64,000 nucleotides of DNA from Herbaspirillum sp. WKF16 (GCF_028993615.1 NZ_CP118632.1:4588001-4652000), one strand, 5' to 3'; numbered from the stretch's first letter, positions 8,181-16,969 are shown. The notes: a model not told the origin generated them from the letters alone. Made by a program: numbers and translations.

Positions 8181-9827
8181 TCAGGCGCCGCCGCCGGCGA
8201 TCAGCCGTAACGGCGGCGCGGGCGAGCGGGCGATTGGCGCCGGCGCGGCGAGCGCCGGGGCGACATGGGCGTGCTCCTGGCCGGGCAGGCGGAAGCGCGC
8301 GGCGGTGCGTTCCAGCTGCTGGGCCTGCCGGCTCAGCGCGGCGGCGGCGGCAGCGGTCTCCTCGACCAGCGCGGCGTTCTGCTGGGTCACATGATCCATT
8401 TGCGTCACGGCGCTGTTGATCTGTTCGATGCCGCCGCTCTGTTCATTGCTGGCCAGCGCGATCTCGGACATGGTGTCGGCCACGCCGCGCACCTGGGTCA
8501 CCACCCGGGCGATGGTGCGACCGGCGTCCTGCACCTGGCGGCCGCCCTCTTCCACCTGCCGGATCGATTCATCGACCAGGCTCTTGATCTCGTGCGCCGA
8601 CTTCGCCGCGCGCTGCGCCAGCACCCGCACCTCGCCCGCCACCACGGCGAAGCCGCGGCCGGACTCGCCGGCGCGGGCCGCCTCGACGGCGGCGTTGAGC
8701 GCAAGGATATTGGTCTGGAAGGCGATGGCGTCGATGATGGCGGTGATGCCCACCACCTCGCGCGCGGTGCGGTCGATGGCGGCCATGGTGCCGATCACGC
8801 GTTCCACCGCTGCGCCCCCGTCGCCGGCGGCGTCGGCCGCAGACGTGACCAGCCGGCTGACGTCGCGCGCGCGGTCGGCGTTCTGGTGCACGGCGACGGT
8901 CAATTGCTCCAGCGAAGAGGCGGTCTCTTCCAGCGACGAGGCCTGCGATTCGGTGCGGGCCGACAACTCCATGCTGCCCTGGGCGATCTCACGCGAAGCC
9001 TGCAGCATGGAAGCCGAACCCTCGGCCACCTCGGAGATGATGCCCACCAGCGCGCCGTTCATCTGCTCCAGCGCCTGCAGCAGGCGCGCGGTCTCGTCGG
9101 TGCCCGCGGCATCGACATGCTGGCGCAGGTCCCCCTCTGCGACCGTCTGCGCGAAGCCCACCGCCCGCGCCAGCGGACGCGTGATGCTGCGGCTGATCCA
9201 CCATGCCAGCAGCGCGGCGACCAGCATTGCCGCCACGCCCAGGGCGATCATCAGCTCGCGCGCCGAGCTCACGATGCGGCGCGATTCGCTGCGGCTGTCG
9301 CGCACGATCTGGTCCTGGTATTGCACCAGTTGCTGGATCGTGTTTTGCAGCTTCTCGATATTGGGAATGATGTGGGCGCGCACCAGTTGCGCGGCTTCCT
9401 TGTCCTGGTCGCGTTCCAGCAGGATGCGCACGCGGTTGAACGACTCCGCGAACACCCGGCGCGCCTCGCGCACCTCGCCCACCAGCTGCTTGCCGCGTTC
9501 GCTCGCCACCAGGCGGTCCAGCGTCTCCAGCGATCCCTTGATGGTGGCGATGTTCTCGTCCACCCGCGCCAGCGTACGGCGCTCCTCGGCCTTGTCGTCG
9601 ATGATGAACAACGACAGCAGGCGCGCCGCGTTGGAACGCGTCAGGGCGTCGATGGTGCGCGCGGCCTCCAGCTTGGTCCAGTCCTGGTCCATGACGCGTT
9701 CCTCGATGTCGGCGATGCGCGCCACCTGGACGATGGCTACCCCGATCAATACCGCCATCGCCGCCAGCACGATGGCAAATGCGCCGCCCAGGCGCGCCCC
9801 GATGGAAAGATTTGCAGCACCGCCCAT
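8181..9827 (-). CDS. Methyl-accepting chemotaxis protein (4HB sensor, HAMP, MCP signal domain)
   Basis: The protein has 548 residues. TM1 (about 13-33), a periplasmic four-helix-bundle domain of about 155 residues, TM2 (about 190-211) and HAMP precede a cytoplasmic signalling domain. The conserved hairpin tip is present (includes '[20 protein letters not shown]'). The C-terminus is rich in Ala/Pro and lacks the NWETF-type pentapeptide that tethers CheR/CheB. It feeds ligand signals to CheA/CheW, which are not in this window. Only 13 bp separate it from the downstream GGDEF/EAL gene, which may link chemotaxis and c-di-GMP output. Confidence 0.96.
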   Translation of the reverse strand: MGGAANLSIGARLGGAFAIVLAAMAVLIGVAIVQVARIADIEERVMDQDWTKLEAARTIDALTRSNAARLLSLFIIDDKAEERRTLARVDENIATIKGSLETLDRLVASERGKQLVGEVREARRVFAESFNRVRILLERDQDKEAAQLVRAHIIPNIEKLQNTIQQLVQYQDQIVRDSRSESRRIVSSARELMIALGVAAMLVAALLAWWISRSITRPLARAVGFAQTVAEGDLRQHVDAAGTDETARLLQALEQMNGALVGIISEVAEGSASMLQASREIAQGSMELSARTESQASSLEETASSLEQLTVAVHQNADRARDVSRLVTSAADAAGDGGAAVERVIGTMAAIDRTAREVVGITAIIDAIAFQTNILALNAAVEAARAGESGRGFAVVAGEVRVLAQRAAKSAHEIKSLVDESIRQVEEGGRQVQDAGRTIARVVTQVRGVADTMSEIALASNEQSGGIEQINSAVTQMDHVTQQNAALVEETAAAAAALSRQAQQLERTAARFRLPGQEHAHVAPALAAPAPIARSPAPPLRLIAGGGA

Positions 9828-10035
9828 GTCGATCCCCTTTTTTCAAGAAAAAAGCTCCCCCGCCGCGCCCACACCGGTGGATGCGGATCTGGACAGACCG
9901 CCTGGAAGCCTTTGATAGCTGTTGGAACGAAGTCTAGATTTGCGCCAGCCCGGCCGGGGCGCACACAGCCGGCCACGCGCGAGGAACACAGTTCCGGCGC
10001 GGCCGCGGCCGTGCCGGCGCCGATGCGGTACAGAT

Positions 10036-10049
10036 CAGACCAAGGTATG
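10036..10049. promoter_or_regulatory. ATAC-N4-GTAT-type box 4
   Basis: The sequence is CAGACCAAGGTATG. One arm is perfect (GTATG) and the other has one change (CAGAC for CATAC). It lies 82 bp before the proposed start of the small gene at 10132. I see no clear -10 at the distance found for boxes 1, 3 and 5. Confidence 0.4.
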
Positions 10050-10131
10050 GGGGATACAGACCATGGGGGGATGGCGCCGCGGCGCGCGCCTTCCTATGCT
10101 GGGAACAAACAAGCCATACCGGGAAATCAAC

Positions 10132-10368
10132 GTGCATATCGAAGTCATGGGGCAATACGAGATCGTGCTGGAAGCCTTCCGCAACCTGAGCAATACGGCA
10201 TGGACGCCCTTCGTCACCATCTATCGCGGCCGCTCCGCCTCGTACCAGAGCATCTGCGTGATGCAGCGCCAGCAGGTCGACACCGATACGCCGTCCTTCA
10301 GCCGCGACCAGGCGATCGACGCGGCGCGCAGGTTCGCGGCGCAGCGCATCGCGCGCGGCCGGCTGTGA
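10132..10368 (+). CDS. Small conserved-looking hypothetical protein
   Basis: I do not recognise this family. From GTG 10132 (GGGA eight bases upstream) it has 78 residues and no signal peptide or membrane segment. The N-terminal half looks like beta strands ('HIEVMGQYEIVLEAF', 'TPFVTIYRG') and a C-terminal helix is rich in Ala and Arg. An in-frame ATG at 10096 would add 12 residues but has no Shine-Dalgarno sequence. An ATAC-N4-GTAT-type box lies upstream and another just after the gene, before the dehydrogenase gene, so it probably belongs to the same regulon. The strong third-position GC bias supports a real gene. Confidence 0.65.
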   Translation: MHIEVMGQYEIVLEAFRNLSNTAWTPFVTIYRGRSASYQSICVMQRQQVDTDTPSFSRDQAIDAARRFAAQRIARGRL

Positions 10369-10385
10369 TGCGCGCGCCACAGCCT

Positions 10386-10399
10386 CATACCTTGGTATA
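10386..10399. promoter_or_regulatory. ATAC-N4-GTAT palindrome, box 5
   Basis: The sequence is CATACCTTGGTATA, with ATAC and GTAT perfect. A -10-like CACAAT (10424-10429) ends 36.5 bp from the box centre, the same as box 1. The dehydrogenase start follows 92 bp after the box. Confidence 0.55.
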
Positions 10400-10490
10400 G
10401 ATGCGGGGCCGCCGGGAAGCTCGCACAATCGGATGCAACATCGAATGCAGTATCGCCATGCCGTACCACCATCGATTATCGGAGAGCAAC

Positions 10491-11324
10491 ATGGATACCT
10501 GGCTGATCACCAACGCCAACAGCAGTTTCGGGCTGGAACTCACCGCGGAGCTGCTCGCGCGCGGGCATGCGGTGGCCGCCACCGTGCGCAGCGAGAGCGA
10601 GCGGCGCGCCTATGAACTGCGCTTCGCGGCGCGCCCGCTGTGCTACGTGCTGGACGTCACCGACAGCGACGCCGTGCGCGCCACGGTCGACGAGATCGAG
10701 GCCGTGACCGGCGGCATCTCGGTGGTGGTCAACAACGACGGCGGCGGTTACCGCGGCATGATCGAGGAAGTGACGCTGCACGAGATGCGCGCGCACTTCG
10801 AGGCCAATGTGTTCGGCGCCATCGCGGTGATCCAGGCGGCGCTGCCGTACATGCGCCAGCGCCGCGCCGGACGTATCTTCAACATCCTGCCGGTGGCTTG
10901 CCAGGAAGAAGCGCTGGGCGCCGGCGTCTACCACGGCAGCAAGTCGGCGCTGGAGGGCATGACCGATGCGCTGGCGCGCGAGGTGGCGCCGTTCGGCATC
11001 CACGCCACGGCGGTGACGCCGGGCTGCTTCGCCGACGCCAGCGGTCGCCAGGAAATCCACGACGGCGGCCGCGCGCGGCGCCGCATTGCCGACTATCACC
11101 GGCAGATGGCGCGTCCGGCGCCGGACTCGTCCAGCCTGGGCGACCCCGAGCGCGCCGCGCAGGCGGTGCTGCTGGTGGCCGCCACGCGCCGCCCGCCGCG
11201 CAGGTTGCTGCTGGGCAGCGCCGCGCTGGACAACGTACGCCGCAAGATCGGCGACCTGCAGGAAGAATTGAGCGACTGGGAACTGGTGTCGATGAACACC
11301 GACCTCATGACCCGCCGCGCCTGA
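10491..11324 (+). CDS. Short-chain dehydrogenase/reductase-like protein with degenerate motifs
   Basis: The protein has 277 residues with a Rossmann fold and overall SDR layout. The catalytic Tyr/Lys pair is present (Y147, K151 in 'YHGSK'). Other hallmarks are altered: the cofactor loop reads TNANSSFG instead of TGxxxGxG, NNAG reads NNDG, and the usual catalytic Ser region reads 'NILPVAC' with no Ser. It may bind a nucleotide differently or have lost catalysis. GGAG precedes ATG 10491. The ATAC-N4-GTAT box and -10 upstream suggest control by a FixJ-family regulator. The substrate cannot be predicted. Confidence 0.88.
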   Translation: MDTWLITNANSSFGLELTAELLARGHAVAATVRSESERRAYELRFAARPLCYVLDVTDSDAVRATVDEIEAVTGGISVVVNNDGGGYRGMIEEVTLHEMRAHFEANVFGAIAVIQAALPYMRQRRAGRIFNILPVACQEEALGAGVYHGSKSALEGMTDALAREVAPFGIHATAVTPGCFADASGRQEIHDGGRARRRIADYHRQMARPAPDSSSLGDPERAAQAVLLVAATRRPPRRLLLGSAALDNVRRKIGDLQEELSDWELVSMNTDLMTRRA

Positions 11325-11339
11325 ACCCGGCCGCCGGCC

Positions 11340-11918
11340 TCAGCCGCGGCGGCCGAGTTCCTCGAAGCGATGGTCGGGCAGGAACCACAACCCGGCCAGC
11401 AGCACGTAGATGGCGTTGGCGCCCGGCGGGCTCCACCATGACAGCGGGATGGCCAGCGCGTAGAGCAGGATGGAGAGGGTGTTCTTGCGGCCGTGGCCGA
11501 TCACCGCCGCCAGCGAGGGATGGCCCTGTTCGCTGTGGCGCAGCGCGCGCTTGAGCAGCAGGAAGGACAGCGAGCACATCAGCAGCACCAGGCCGTAGCA
11601 GGCCACCGGCACCGCGTCGCGATGGTGGCTGGCGATCCAGCCGGTGACGAAGGGAATCAGCGACAACCAGAACAGCAGGTGCAGGTTGGTCCACAGCACA
11701 CGGCGGTCGACCTGGGTCGCGGCCTGCAGCAGGTGGTGATGGTTGACCCAATAGATGCCGACATAGACGAAGCTGAGCACATAGTTCAGCAACTGCGGCA
11801 TCAGCTCCAGCAGATCGTCCAGCGTGGCGCCGCGCGGCGTCTGCAGGCCCAGCACCATGATGGTGATGGCGACCGCGATCACGCCGTCGCTGAAAGCCTC
11901 CAGGCGCGACTTGTTCAT
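11340..11918 (-). CDS. TMEM175/DUF1211-family membrane protein
   Basis: The protein has 192 residues and about six hydrophobic helices. The family signature R-x3-FSDGV is at the N-terminus ('RLEAFSDGVIAVAITIMVL'), followed by 'YWVNHHHLL'. Bacterial TMEM175 proteins form tetrameric potassium-permeable channels; this one has a single repeat, as is usual in bacteria. Its ATG overlaps the stop of the upstream DUF1275 gene by 4 bp, so the two are translationally coupled. It converges with the dehydrogenase gene with a 15-bp gap. Confidence 0.9.
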   Translation of the reverse strand: MNKSRLEAFSDGVIAVAITIMVLGLQTPRGATLDDLLELMPQLLNYVLSFVYVGIYWVNHHHLLQAATQVDRRVLWTNLHLLFWLSLIPFVTGWIASHHRDAVPVACYGLVLLMCSLSFLLLKRALRHSEQGHPSLAAVIGHGRKNTLSILLYALAIPLSWWSPPGANAIYVLLAGLWFLPDHRFEELGRRG

Positions 11919-12616
11919 TTGGCGGCCGCCGCGGGGGCGCCGGCCCGGCCAAATTCATTCCACACCATCACCGCCAGGATCGCCACCGGCGCCAGCAGGC
12001 CGGCGAAGCCGAACGCATGATAGGCGAAGGCGGCGGCAATGGCGCCGATGCCGAAGGACAGCACCGGCCACAGGAACTTCATGCAGCGTTCGGTGGTGGC
12101 GCCGTCGGCGCCGCCGCGCAACACATCCACCGTATCGATCACCACCTGCGTGACGTTGCCCGTCATCAGCGAGGTCGGCGCCAGGTGCGCCAGCAGCAGG
12201 CGGCTGATGGCGCTGTGCACGCCCATGGCGACGGTGCCCAGCAGGCCCGCGGCCATCACCCAGCCCGAGGTCGGCGACTGCACCGGCTCGGCGGCCATGC
12301 CGCAGGCCATGAATCCCACCAGCAACACCATCTGCAACAGGAAGGACCAGGCCAGCGCCGGCCCGTTGCGGCGCTGGATGGCGACGATGAACAGGCGCGC
12401 GCCGGCGACGCCGGCGACGAATGCCGGGAAGGCCAGGAACTTGAGCAGGATGGACATCTGCGAGCTGTCGGCCAGCGCCGCGCCGATCAGGATGAAGTTG
12501 CCGGTGACGTGGGCGGTGAACAGGCCGAACAGGGCGATGAAGCCGAGCGTATCGACATAGCCGGCGAGGAAGGCCAGGCTGGAAGCCTGGAGGCGGTTGC
12601 GTTGGGCGGGATTCAT
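11915..12616 (-). CDS. DUF1275 (YoaK-like) membrane protein
   Basis: The protein has 233 residues and about six membrane segments. The N-terminal family pattern is clear ('LAFLAGYVDTLGF', 'FTAHVTGNFILIGAAL'), and 'SLMTGNVTQ' appears in the second half as expected for the internal repeat of the family. The function of DUF1275 is not established; transport has been suggested from topology. It is first gene of a two-gene unit with the TMEM175 homologue. The 353-bp region upstream is shared with a divergent FixJ-type regulator. Confidence 0.9.
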   Translation of the reverse strand: MNPAQRNRLQASSLAFLAGYVDTLGFIALFGLFTAHVTGNFILIGAALADSSQMSILLKFLAFPAFVAGVAGARLFIVAIQRRNGPALAWSFLLQMVLLVGFMACGMAAEPVQSPTSGWVMAAGLLGTVAMGVHSAISRLLLAHLAPTSLMTGNVTQVVIDTVDVLRGGADGATTERCMKFLWPVLSFGIGAIAAAFAYHAFGFAGLLAPVAILAVMVWNEFGRAGAPAAAAK

Positions 12617-12969
12617 GGAGACTCGCTGTGATGAAGGTGGCAGGGCGCGCGATGGGTGCGCGCGTCGGTGGCCGACGATATCACCGCGGCGGCCGCATGC
12701 CCATTACCTGTGGGGATAGGTGACGGCGACGTTGTCATTCATGCAAGCAGGCCATCCCGCGCTGTCGAGCCGAGCGCGTTTTGTACAAAAAACAGCACAT
12801 TCATACAATCCAAAACGATTGCGAATGCACATCATGTGGGCGACCGCGGCGCACCTTCCATGCGGCCCGGCGTCCGGGCGGCGACAGCGGGATGCGGCAT
12901 CGGCCGGGCGTTTCGCGCCCGCCATGCTCCTGCGGCGACGACTCCAGCAACCGGCACGATGGACACCAC
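12617..12969. other. Intergenic region between DUF1275 gene and orphan FixJ regulator
   Basis: There is no convincing gene here. Around 12780-12830 the sequence is markedly AT-rich relative to its surroundings and holds a good sigma-70-like promoter. I see no ATAC-N4-GTAT box. The leader from that promoter to the regulator start would be about 150 nt. Confidence 0.5.
12781..12809 (+). promoter_or_regulatory. Sigma-70-like promoter for the orphan FixJ-type regulator
   Basis: The -35 is TTGTAC (12781-12786), the spacer is exactly 17 bp, and the -10 is TACAAT (12804-12809). It lies in an AT-rich island and points toward the regulator at 12970. Confidence 0.5.
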
Positions 12970-13590
12970 ATGGAAAGAACAGTATTTGTCGTCGACGACG
13001 ATGGCATGGTCAGGGAGGCGCTGCTGCGGCTGCTGGCTTCGGCCGGCCATGCCGCGCGCGGCTTCGCCTCGGCCGACGAGTTCCTGAAGGAACGCCTGCC
13101 GGGCGCGCCCTGCTGCCTGATCCTGGACATGAAGATGCCGGGCGCCGACGGCTTCGACGTAGTGCGCCGGCTGGAGCGGCGCGGCGACCGCATTCCGGTG
13201 ATCTTCATCTCCGGCTACGGCACCATCCCGGTGACGGTGCAGGCCATGAAGGCCGGCGCCCACGAATTCCTGACCAAACCCATCCACGGCGATCGCTTGC
13301 TGGAGTCGGTCGGCGAGGCGCTGGAAATCGCCGGCCGCCAGCTCGTCGCGCGCACCGAACAGGCCGCCTCGACGCTGCGCCTGGAAACGCTCACGCCGCG
13401 CGAGCGCGAAGTGCTGGAGCTGGCCATCGGCGGCCTGCTCAACAAGCAGATCGCCACCGAGCTCGGCATCAGCGAGATCACGGTGAAGGTGCACAAGCGG
13501 CGCGTGATGGATAAGATGCAGACCAAGACCCTGGCGGACCTGGTGCGCGCAGCCGAGCGACTGCAGATCAACAGCGCCAGGAACCGCTGA
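12970..13590 (+). CDS. Orphan FixJ-family response regulator
   Basis: The protein has 206 residues. The receiver contains D9-D11, phospho-acceptor D53 in 'LILDMKMPG', and 'LTKPI' for the conserved lysine. A LuxR-type HTH follows, with 'LTPREREVLELAIGG', 'LNKQIATELGISEITVKVHK' and 'MQTKTLADLVR'. It is closely similar in plan to the regulator at 1762-2406. No kinase gene is adjacent, so its partner is elsewhere, perhaps the kinase at 2403 or 20832. A small helical protein gene follows 33 bp downstream. The start is the ATG of MERTVF; a longer reading would enter the AT-rich promoter. Confidence 0.92.
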   Translation: MERTVFVVDDDGMVREALLRLLASAGHAARGFASADEFLKERLPGAPCCLILDMKMPGADGFDVVRRLERRGDRIPVIFISGYGTIPVTVQAMKAGAHEFLTKPIHGDRLLESVGEALEIAGRQLVARTEQAASTLRLETLTPREREVLELAIGGLLNKQIATELGISEITVKVHKRRVMDKMQTKTLADLVRAAERLQINSARNR

Positions 13591-13623
13591 CCGCGCCGCG
13601 GACACGATACGAAAGGACATGCC

Positions 13624-14022
13624 ATGAGCGACACCAACCGCGCCGACCTGCGCCAACTCTCTTCCGACCTGCGCAAGCTGCACAAGCTGCTTATCGAGTG
13701 CCAGTCGCGCGTCTTCGGCGCCGTCGGCACGCCCTTCGATCACCTGCAGCTGGTGACCAACCATCCCGACTTCGCCTGGCTGCGCATGTTGTCCGAATTC
13801 ATGGTGGAGGTCGACGAGCGCCTGGACGAAGAAGCCGCGCCCACCGACCAGGAACTGGGCGCCTTCAAGGCGACGCTGGAGCAACTGATCGGACCGGCGC
13901 CGGCCAGCCGGCCCGAATTCCGCGAGAAATACCTGGCCGCCCTGCACGATTCGCCCGAGCTGACCATCCAGCACGGCGCGGTGCGCCTGGCGCTGGGCCG
14001 GCTGGAGCGGCGCGCGGCCTAA
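13624..14022 (+). CDS. Hypothetical all-helical cytoplasmic protein
   Basis: I do not recognise this family. It has 132 residues, with no signal peptide or membrane segment. It is predicted mostly helical, with an N-terminal amphipathic stretch ('LRQLSSDLRKLHKLLIE') and many acidic residues in the centre. GAAAGGA precedes the ATG. It follows the orphan regulator by 33 bp on the same strand and is probably co-transcribed, so it may be an accessory or target of that regulator. Confidence 0.8.
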   Translation: MSDTNRADLRQLSSDLRKLHKLLIECQSRVFGAVGTPFDHLQLVTNHPDFAWLRMLSEFMVEVDERLDEEAAPTDQELGAFKATLEQLIGPAPASRPEFREKYLAALHDSPELTIQHGAVRLALGRLERRAA

Positions 14023-14046
14023 GGTCGCGCGCCGTCGCCGGACGGC

Positions 14047-14913
14047 CTACTGCGCCCGCAGCCAGGCCGCCGGCGCCACGCCCAGCACGCGCTTGAACAC
14101 GCGGCTGAAATGGCTCTGGTCGGCGAAGCCGCATTCCAGCGCGACCTGGATCATGCTCTTGTCTTGCGGCGCCAGCAGGCGCTGCGCCTTGTCGATGCGC
14201 TGCGCCTGCAGCCATGCATGCACCGGCATCCCGAAGGTATTCTTGAAGGCGCGCGCGAAATGCGCGCGCGACAGGCCGCATTGCGCCGCCACCTCGGCCA
14301 GCGTGAGGCGGCGCGCCAGGTTCTCCAGCATGTAGTCGCGCACGCGCGACTGTTGCCATGCGGCCAGGCGGCCGGGCGCCGGTTGCGCCTCCTGCTTGCC
14401 GTAGCGGCTGCACAGGTGGGCGTGCAGCGCCAGCGTCAGGCCATCGATGAACAGGCTGTCGGCGACCGGCTCCTCCAGCATCGGCACGGCCGCCTGCGCC
14501 AGGTGGAACACCACCGGGTCGCGCGCGGCCTGCACCGGGTTCAGCGCCGAGATCCGCAGCCCGTGTTCGCGGCTCAACTCATTGAGCGTGCTGCGCGGCA
14601 AGTGGAAGCGCAGGTTGTCGTACGCCGAGAGATGCTGGCAGCGCCACTCGTCGCGCAGGTCGGTGATGGCCATTTCGCCGCGCCGGTGCGAACCGGCGTG
14701 CACCAGGCGCTTGCCGCGCCACAACTTGTGGTGGCGAAAATCCTCCAGCTGCACGATCACCGAGAAGGCGTCGTCGCACGGGATGTCGATCACCGGCGGC
14801 GCCGGCAACGGCTGCGCCAGCGTGGCGCGGAAGACGCCGATACCTGAGCGCGACGGCGCGCTGCTGCGCAGGATCGGAGATGGCGGAATTGGCGCGGATG
14901 GCAAGGTGGGCAT
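14047..14913 (-). CDS. AraC-family transcriptional regulator
   Basis: The protein has 288 residues. The N-terminal part (about 1-180) is a cupin-like sensing region without recognisable ligand residues. The C-terminal double HTH covers about 190-285 ('LTLAEVAAQCGLSRAHFARAFK', 'IQVALECGFADQSHFSRVFKRV'). Two ATGs are adjacent (14916, 14913); GGAG sits best for the second. It lies downstream of the Dps gene on the same strand, separated by 125 bp, and opposite the small helical gene. Target and inducer are unknown. Confidence 0.92.
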   Translation of the reverse strand: MPTLPSAPIPPSPILRSSAPSRSGIGVFRATLAQPLPAPPVIDIPCDDAFSVIVQLEDFRHHKLWRGKRLVHAGSHRRGEMAITDLRDEWRCQHLSAYDNLRFHLPRSTLNELSREHGLRISALNPVQAARDPVVFHLAQAAVPMLEEPVADSLFIDGLTLALHAHLCSRYGKQEAQPAPGRLAAWQQSRVRDYMLENLARRLTLAEVAAQCGLSRAHFARAFKNTFGMPVHAWLQAQRIDKAQRLLAPQDKSMIQVALECGFADQSHFSRVFKRVLGVAPAAWLRAQ

Positions 14914-15038
14914 CATCGGCTCCGGAGGATTGGCAAACAGGCAATGCGAATGAAAAAGGGACGGCCGCGACCCGCGCCGCCACCGTCCCCTGCAGGCAAT
15001 ATACGGAAGTTCCGTCGCGCCCGCAAACTCCATCTCGC

Positions 15039-15566
15039 TCAGCCCACGCCGCGGCCCGACTCGAACAGGAACCAGGCGCGCTGCTCGGCCTCGTCGATCC
15101 AGTTTTCCAGCAGGCTGGCGGTGGCGACGTCGCCGTGCTCGCCGCACAACTCGTGGGTGGCCAGCATGAAGCCGACCAGGCGCAGGTTGTCCTCGCGCAG
15201 CTCGGCCAGCATGTCGGCCGGCGTCACGTAGTCGCTGTCGTTGTCCGACAGGCGCTGCAGCTCGCCGATATGGCCGGTGGAGCGCAGCGTGGTGCCGCCG
15301 ATCTTGCGCACCCGCTCGGCCACCGCATCGGTGATGGCGATGATCTGCTGGGACTGGTCGTCCAGCAGCAGGTGATAGTCGCGGAAGTGCGGTCCCGACA
15401 TGTGCCAGTGGAAATTCTTGGTCTTCAGGTACAGCGCGAAGATGTCGGCCAGCAGCATGTTCAGGCCGCCGGAGAGGTCGCGGCGGGCCTGTTCGTCCAG
15501 CAGGCTGGGGGTGGCGAGCTGCGCCAGGCGGCGCTGCTCGAGTTCCTGGCGTTTGGTGGCGTCCAT
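15039..15566 (-). CDS. dps: Dps-family ferritin-like DNA-protection protein
   Basis: The protein has 175 residues. The ferroxidase ligands of the Dps family are present in 'NFHWHMSGPHFRDYH' and 'DDQSQQIIAITDAVAERV'. Dps proteins form dodecamers that oxidise and store iron and protect DNA during oxidative stress. AGGG seven bases before ATG 15566 supports that start; an in-frame ATG at 15581 lacks one and would overlap the upstream gene. It is the last gene of a minus-strand run with the alpha/beta hydrolase (11-bp gap), DoxX and amidohydrolase genes, which suggests a stress-related unit. Confidence 0.93.
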   Translation of the reverse strand: MDATKRQELEQRRLAQLATPSLLDEQARRDLSGGLNMLLADIFALYLKTKNFHWHMSGPHFRDYHLLLDDQSQQIIAITDAVAERVRKIGGTTLRSTGHIGELQRLSDNDSDYVTPADMLAELREDNLRLVGFMLATHELCGEHGDVATASLLENWIDEAEQRAWFLFESGRGVG

Positions 15567-15577
15567 GTGGTTTCCCT

Positions 15578-16399
15578 TCATGCCTTGAGGAAGGCCAGCA
15601 GGTCTTCGTTGAGCTGGTCCTTGTGGGTGAAGCACAGCGCGTGCGGGGCGCCACCGTAGAGCTTGAACTGCGCGCCCGGCACCATGGCGGCGGCCAGCTT
15701 GCCGGTCACTTCGGCCGGCACCACCTGGTCGTCGTCGCCGTGGATCACCAGGGTGGGGATGTCGAACTTCTTCATGTCGGCGCGGAAGTCGGTTTCCGAG
15801 AAGGCGGTGACGCAGTCCAGCGTGCCCTTGAGCGAGGCCAGCATGGCGATGTTGAAGGTTTGCGCCAGCACGCCCGGCGACACCTTGTGGCCGGGGCGGT
15901 TGGTGCCGAAGAACACGGTGGAGAAGTCCGAGAGGAATTGCGCGCGGTCGGCGCGCAGGCCGGCCTTGATGCCGTCGAACACATCCTTGGGCACGCCTTG
16001 CTCATGGCCCTCGGCCTTGCCGAAGATCGGCGTGACCGCGCCCAGCAGCGCCGCCTTGGCGACGCGCCCGGTGCCATGGCGACCGATGTAGCGGGCGACG
16101 TCGCCGCCCCCCATCGAGAAGCCGACCAGCACGGCCTCGCGCAGGTCCAGGGTTTCGATCAGCTGGTGCAGGTCGTCGGCGAAGGTGTCGTAGTCGTAAC
16201 CGCTCCACGGCTGGCCGGAACGGCCGAAGCCGCGACGGTCGTAGGCGATGACACGGTAGCCGCGCTCGGCCAGGAAGTTCATCTGGTATTCCCACATGTC
16301 GCCGTCCAGCGGCCAGCCGTGGCTGAAGACGACCGGTTGGCCGCTGCCCCAGTCCTTGTAGTAGATCTCGGTGCCGTCGCGGGTGGTGATGGTGCTCAT
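15578..16399 (-). CDS. Alpha/beta hydrolase, non-heme chloroperoxidase/arylesterase type
   Basis: The protein has 273 residues. The nucleophile elbow is 'VGFSMGGGD' (Ser about 96), the oxyanion region is '[12 protein letters not shown]', the acid is in '[11 protein letters not shown]', and the catalytic His is in '[11 protein letters not shown]'. Closest in pattern to the cofactor-free haloperoxidase/arylesterase family; the physiological role is usually ester hydrolysis or perhydrolysis. No signal peptide is seen. It is part of the minus-strand unit with DoxX, amidohydrolase and Dps. A 145-bp gap from the DoxX gene may carry its own promoter. Confidence 0.92.
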   Translation of the reverse strand: MSTITTRDGTEIYYKDWGSGQPVVFSHGWPLDGDMWEYQMNFLAERGYRVIAYDRRGFGRSGQPWSGYDYDTFADDLHQLIETLDLREAVLVGFSMGGGDVARYIGRHGTGRVAKAALLGAVTPIFGKAEGHEQGVPKDVFDGIKAGLRADRAQFLSDFSTVFFGTNRPGHKVSPGVLAQTFNIAMLASLKGTLDCVTAFSETDFRADMKKFDIPTLVIHGDDDQVVPAEVTGKLAAAMVPGAQFKLYGGAPHALCFTHKDQLNEDLLAFLKA

Positions 16400-16544
16400 G
16401 CTTGCGCTCCTTGTAAGTGGCGGATAGTGGGAAGTGGCGTCCGCCCGCCCTCGTGCGGCGGACGGACCTGGAAAACGGCGGCAAGTGGCCGCGCTCCCGG
16501 CGCATCGCCGGGAGCGGACGGGTCGAACGGGAACGGCCGTGGGA

Positions 16545-16967
16545 TCAGGCGTGGCGGCGGGCAGCGCCCAGGCGCCAGCGGCCCGGACCGCACAGCGCGA
16601 TCGCGGTGAAGATCACCAGCAGCAGCCAGCCGAACTGGCCCTCGGCGATGCTCCAGTCCGGGTGCACCGCCAGCATGGCGATGAGCAGCACGCCGATGAC
16701 GGGCAGGCAGGCCAGCCGCGTGAAGACGCCGACGGCGATCAGCAGCGGGCACAAGGCCTCGGCGAAGATCGCGGCCCACAGCGAGAGCGCCGGACCCAGG
16801 CCGAAAGGATCCTCGATGACGGTCAGCTCATGGGCGTAGTGCAGCAGCTTGGGCAAGCCATGCACGTAGAACAGCATGAAGCTGCCGGCAACGCGCAGGA
16901 ACAGCAGGCCTAGATCCAGGGGGGGCGTCGGCAGCGCCGACAGCCGGGCAGGTTTGCGCGCTTGCAT
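16545..16967 (-). CDS. DoxX-family membrane protein
   Basis: The protein has 140 residues with four hydrophobic helices and the DoxX pattern ('[21 protein letters not shown]', '[21 protein letters not shown]'). DoxX proteins are small inner-membrane proteins linked to redox and sulfur metabolism; their reaction is unsettled. The ATG at 16967 follows the TGA of the upstream amidohydrolase after only 2 bp (TGATCATG) and has no good Shine-Dalgarno, so translation is probably coupled. That ties its job to the amidohydrolase. Confidence 0.9.
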   Translation of the reverse strand: MQARKPARLSALPTPPLDLGLLFLRVAGSFMLFYVHGLPKLLHYAHELTVIEDPFGLGPALSLWAAIFAEALCPLLIAVGVFTRLACLPVIGVLLIAMLAVHPDWSIAEGQFGWLLLVIFTAIALCGPGRWRLGAARRHA

Positions 16968-16969
16968 GA

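Noticed and set aside
4272..8419. Very long open frames overlapping the MocR and GGDEF/EAL genes (for example 4272-7271 minus and 5579-8419 plus)
   Set aside because: They are extreme-GC shadow frames full of Arg, Ala, His and Gln, with no ribosome-binding site or domains; the overlapping genes have clear domains.
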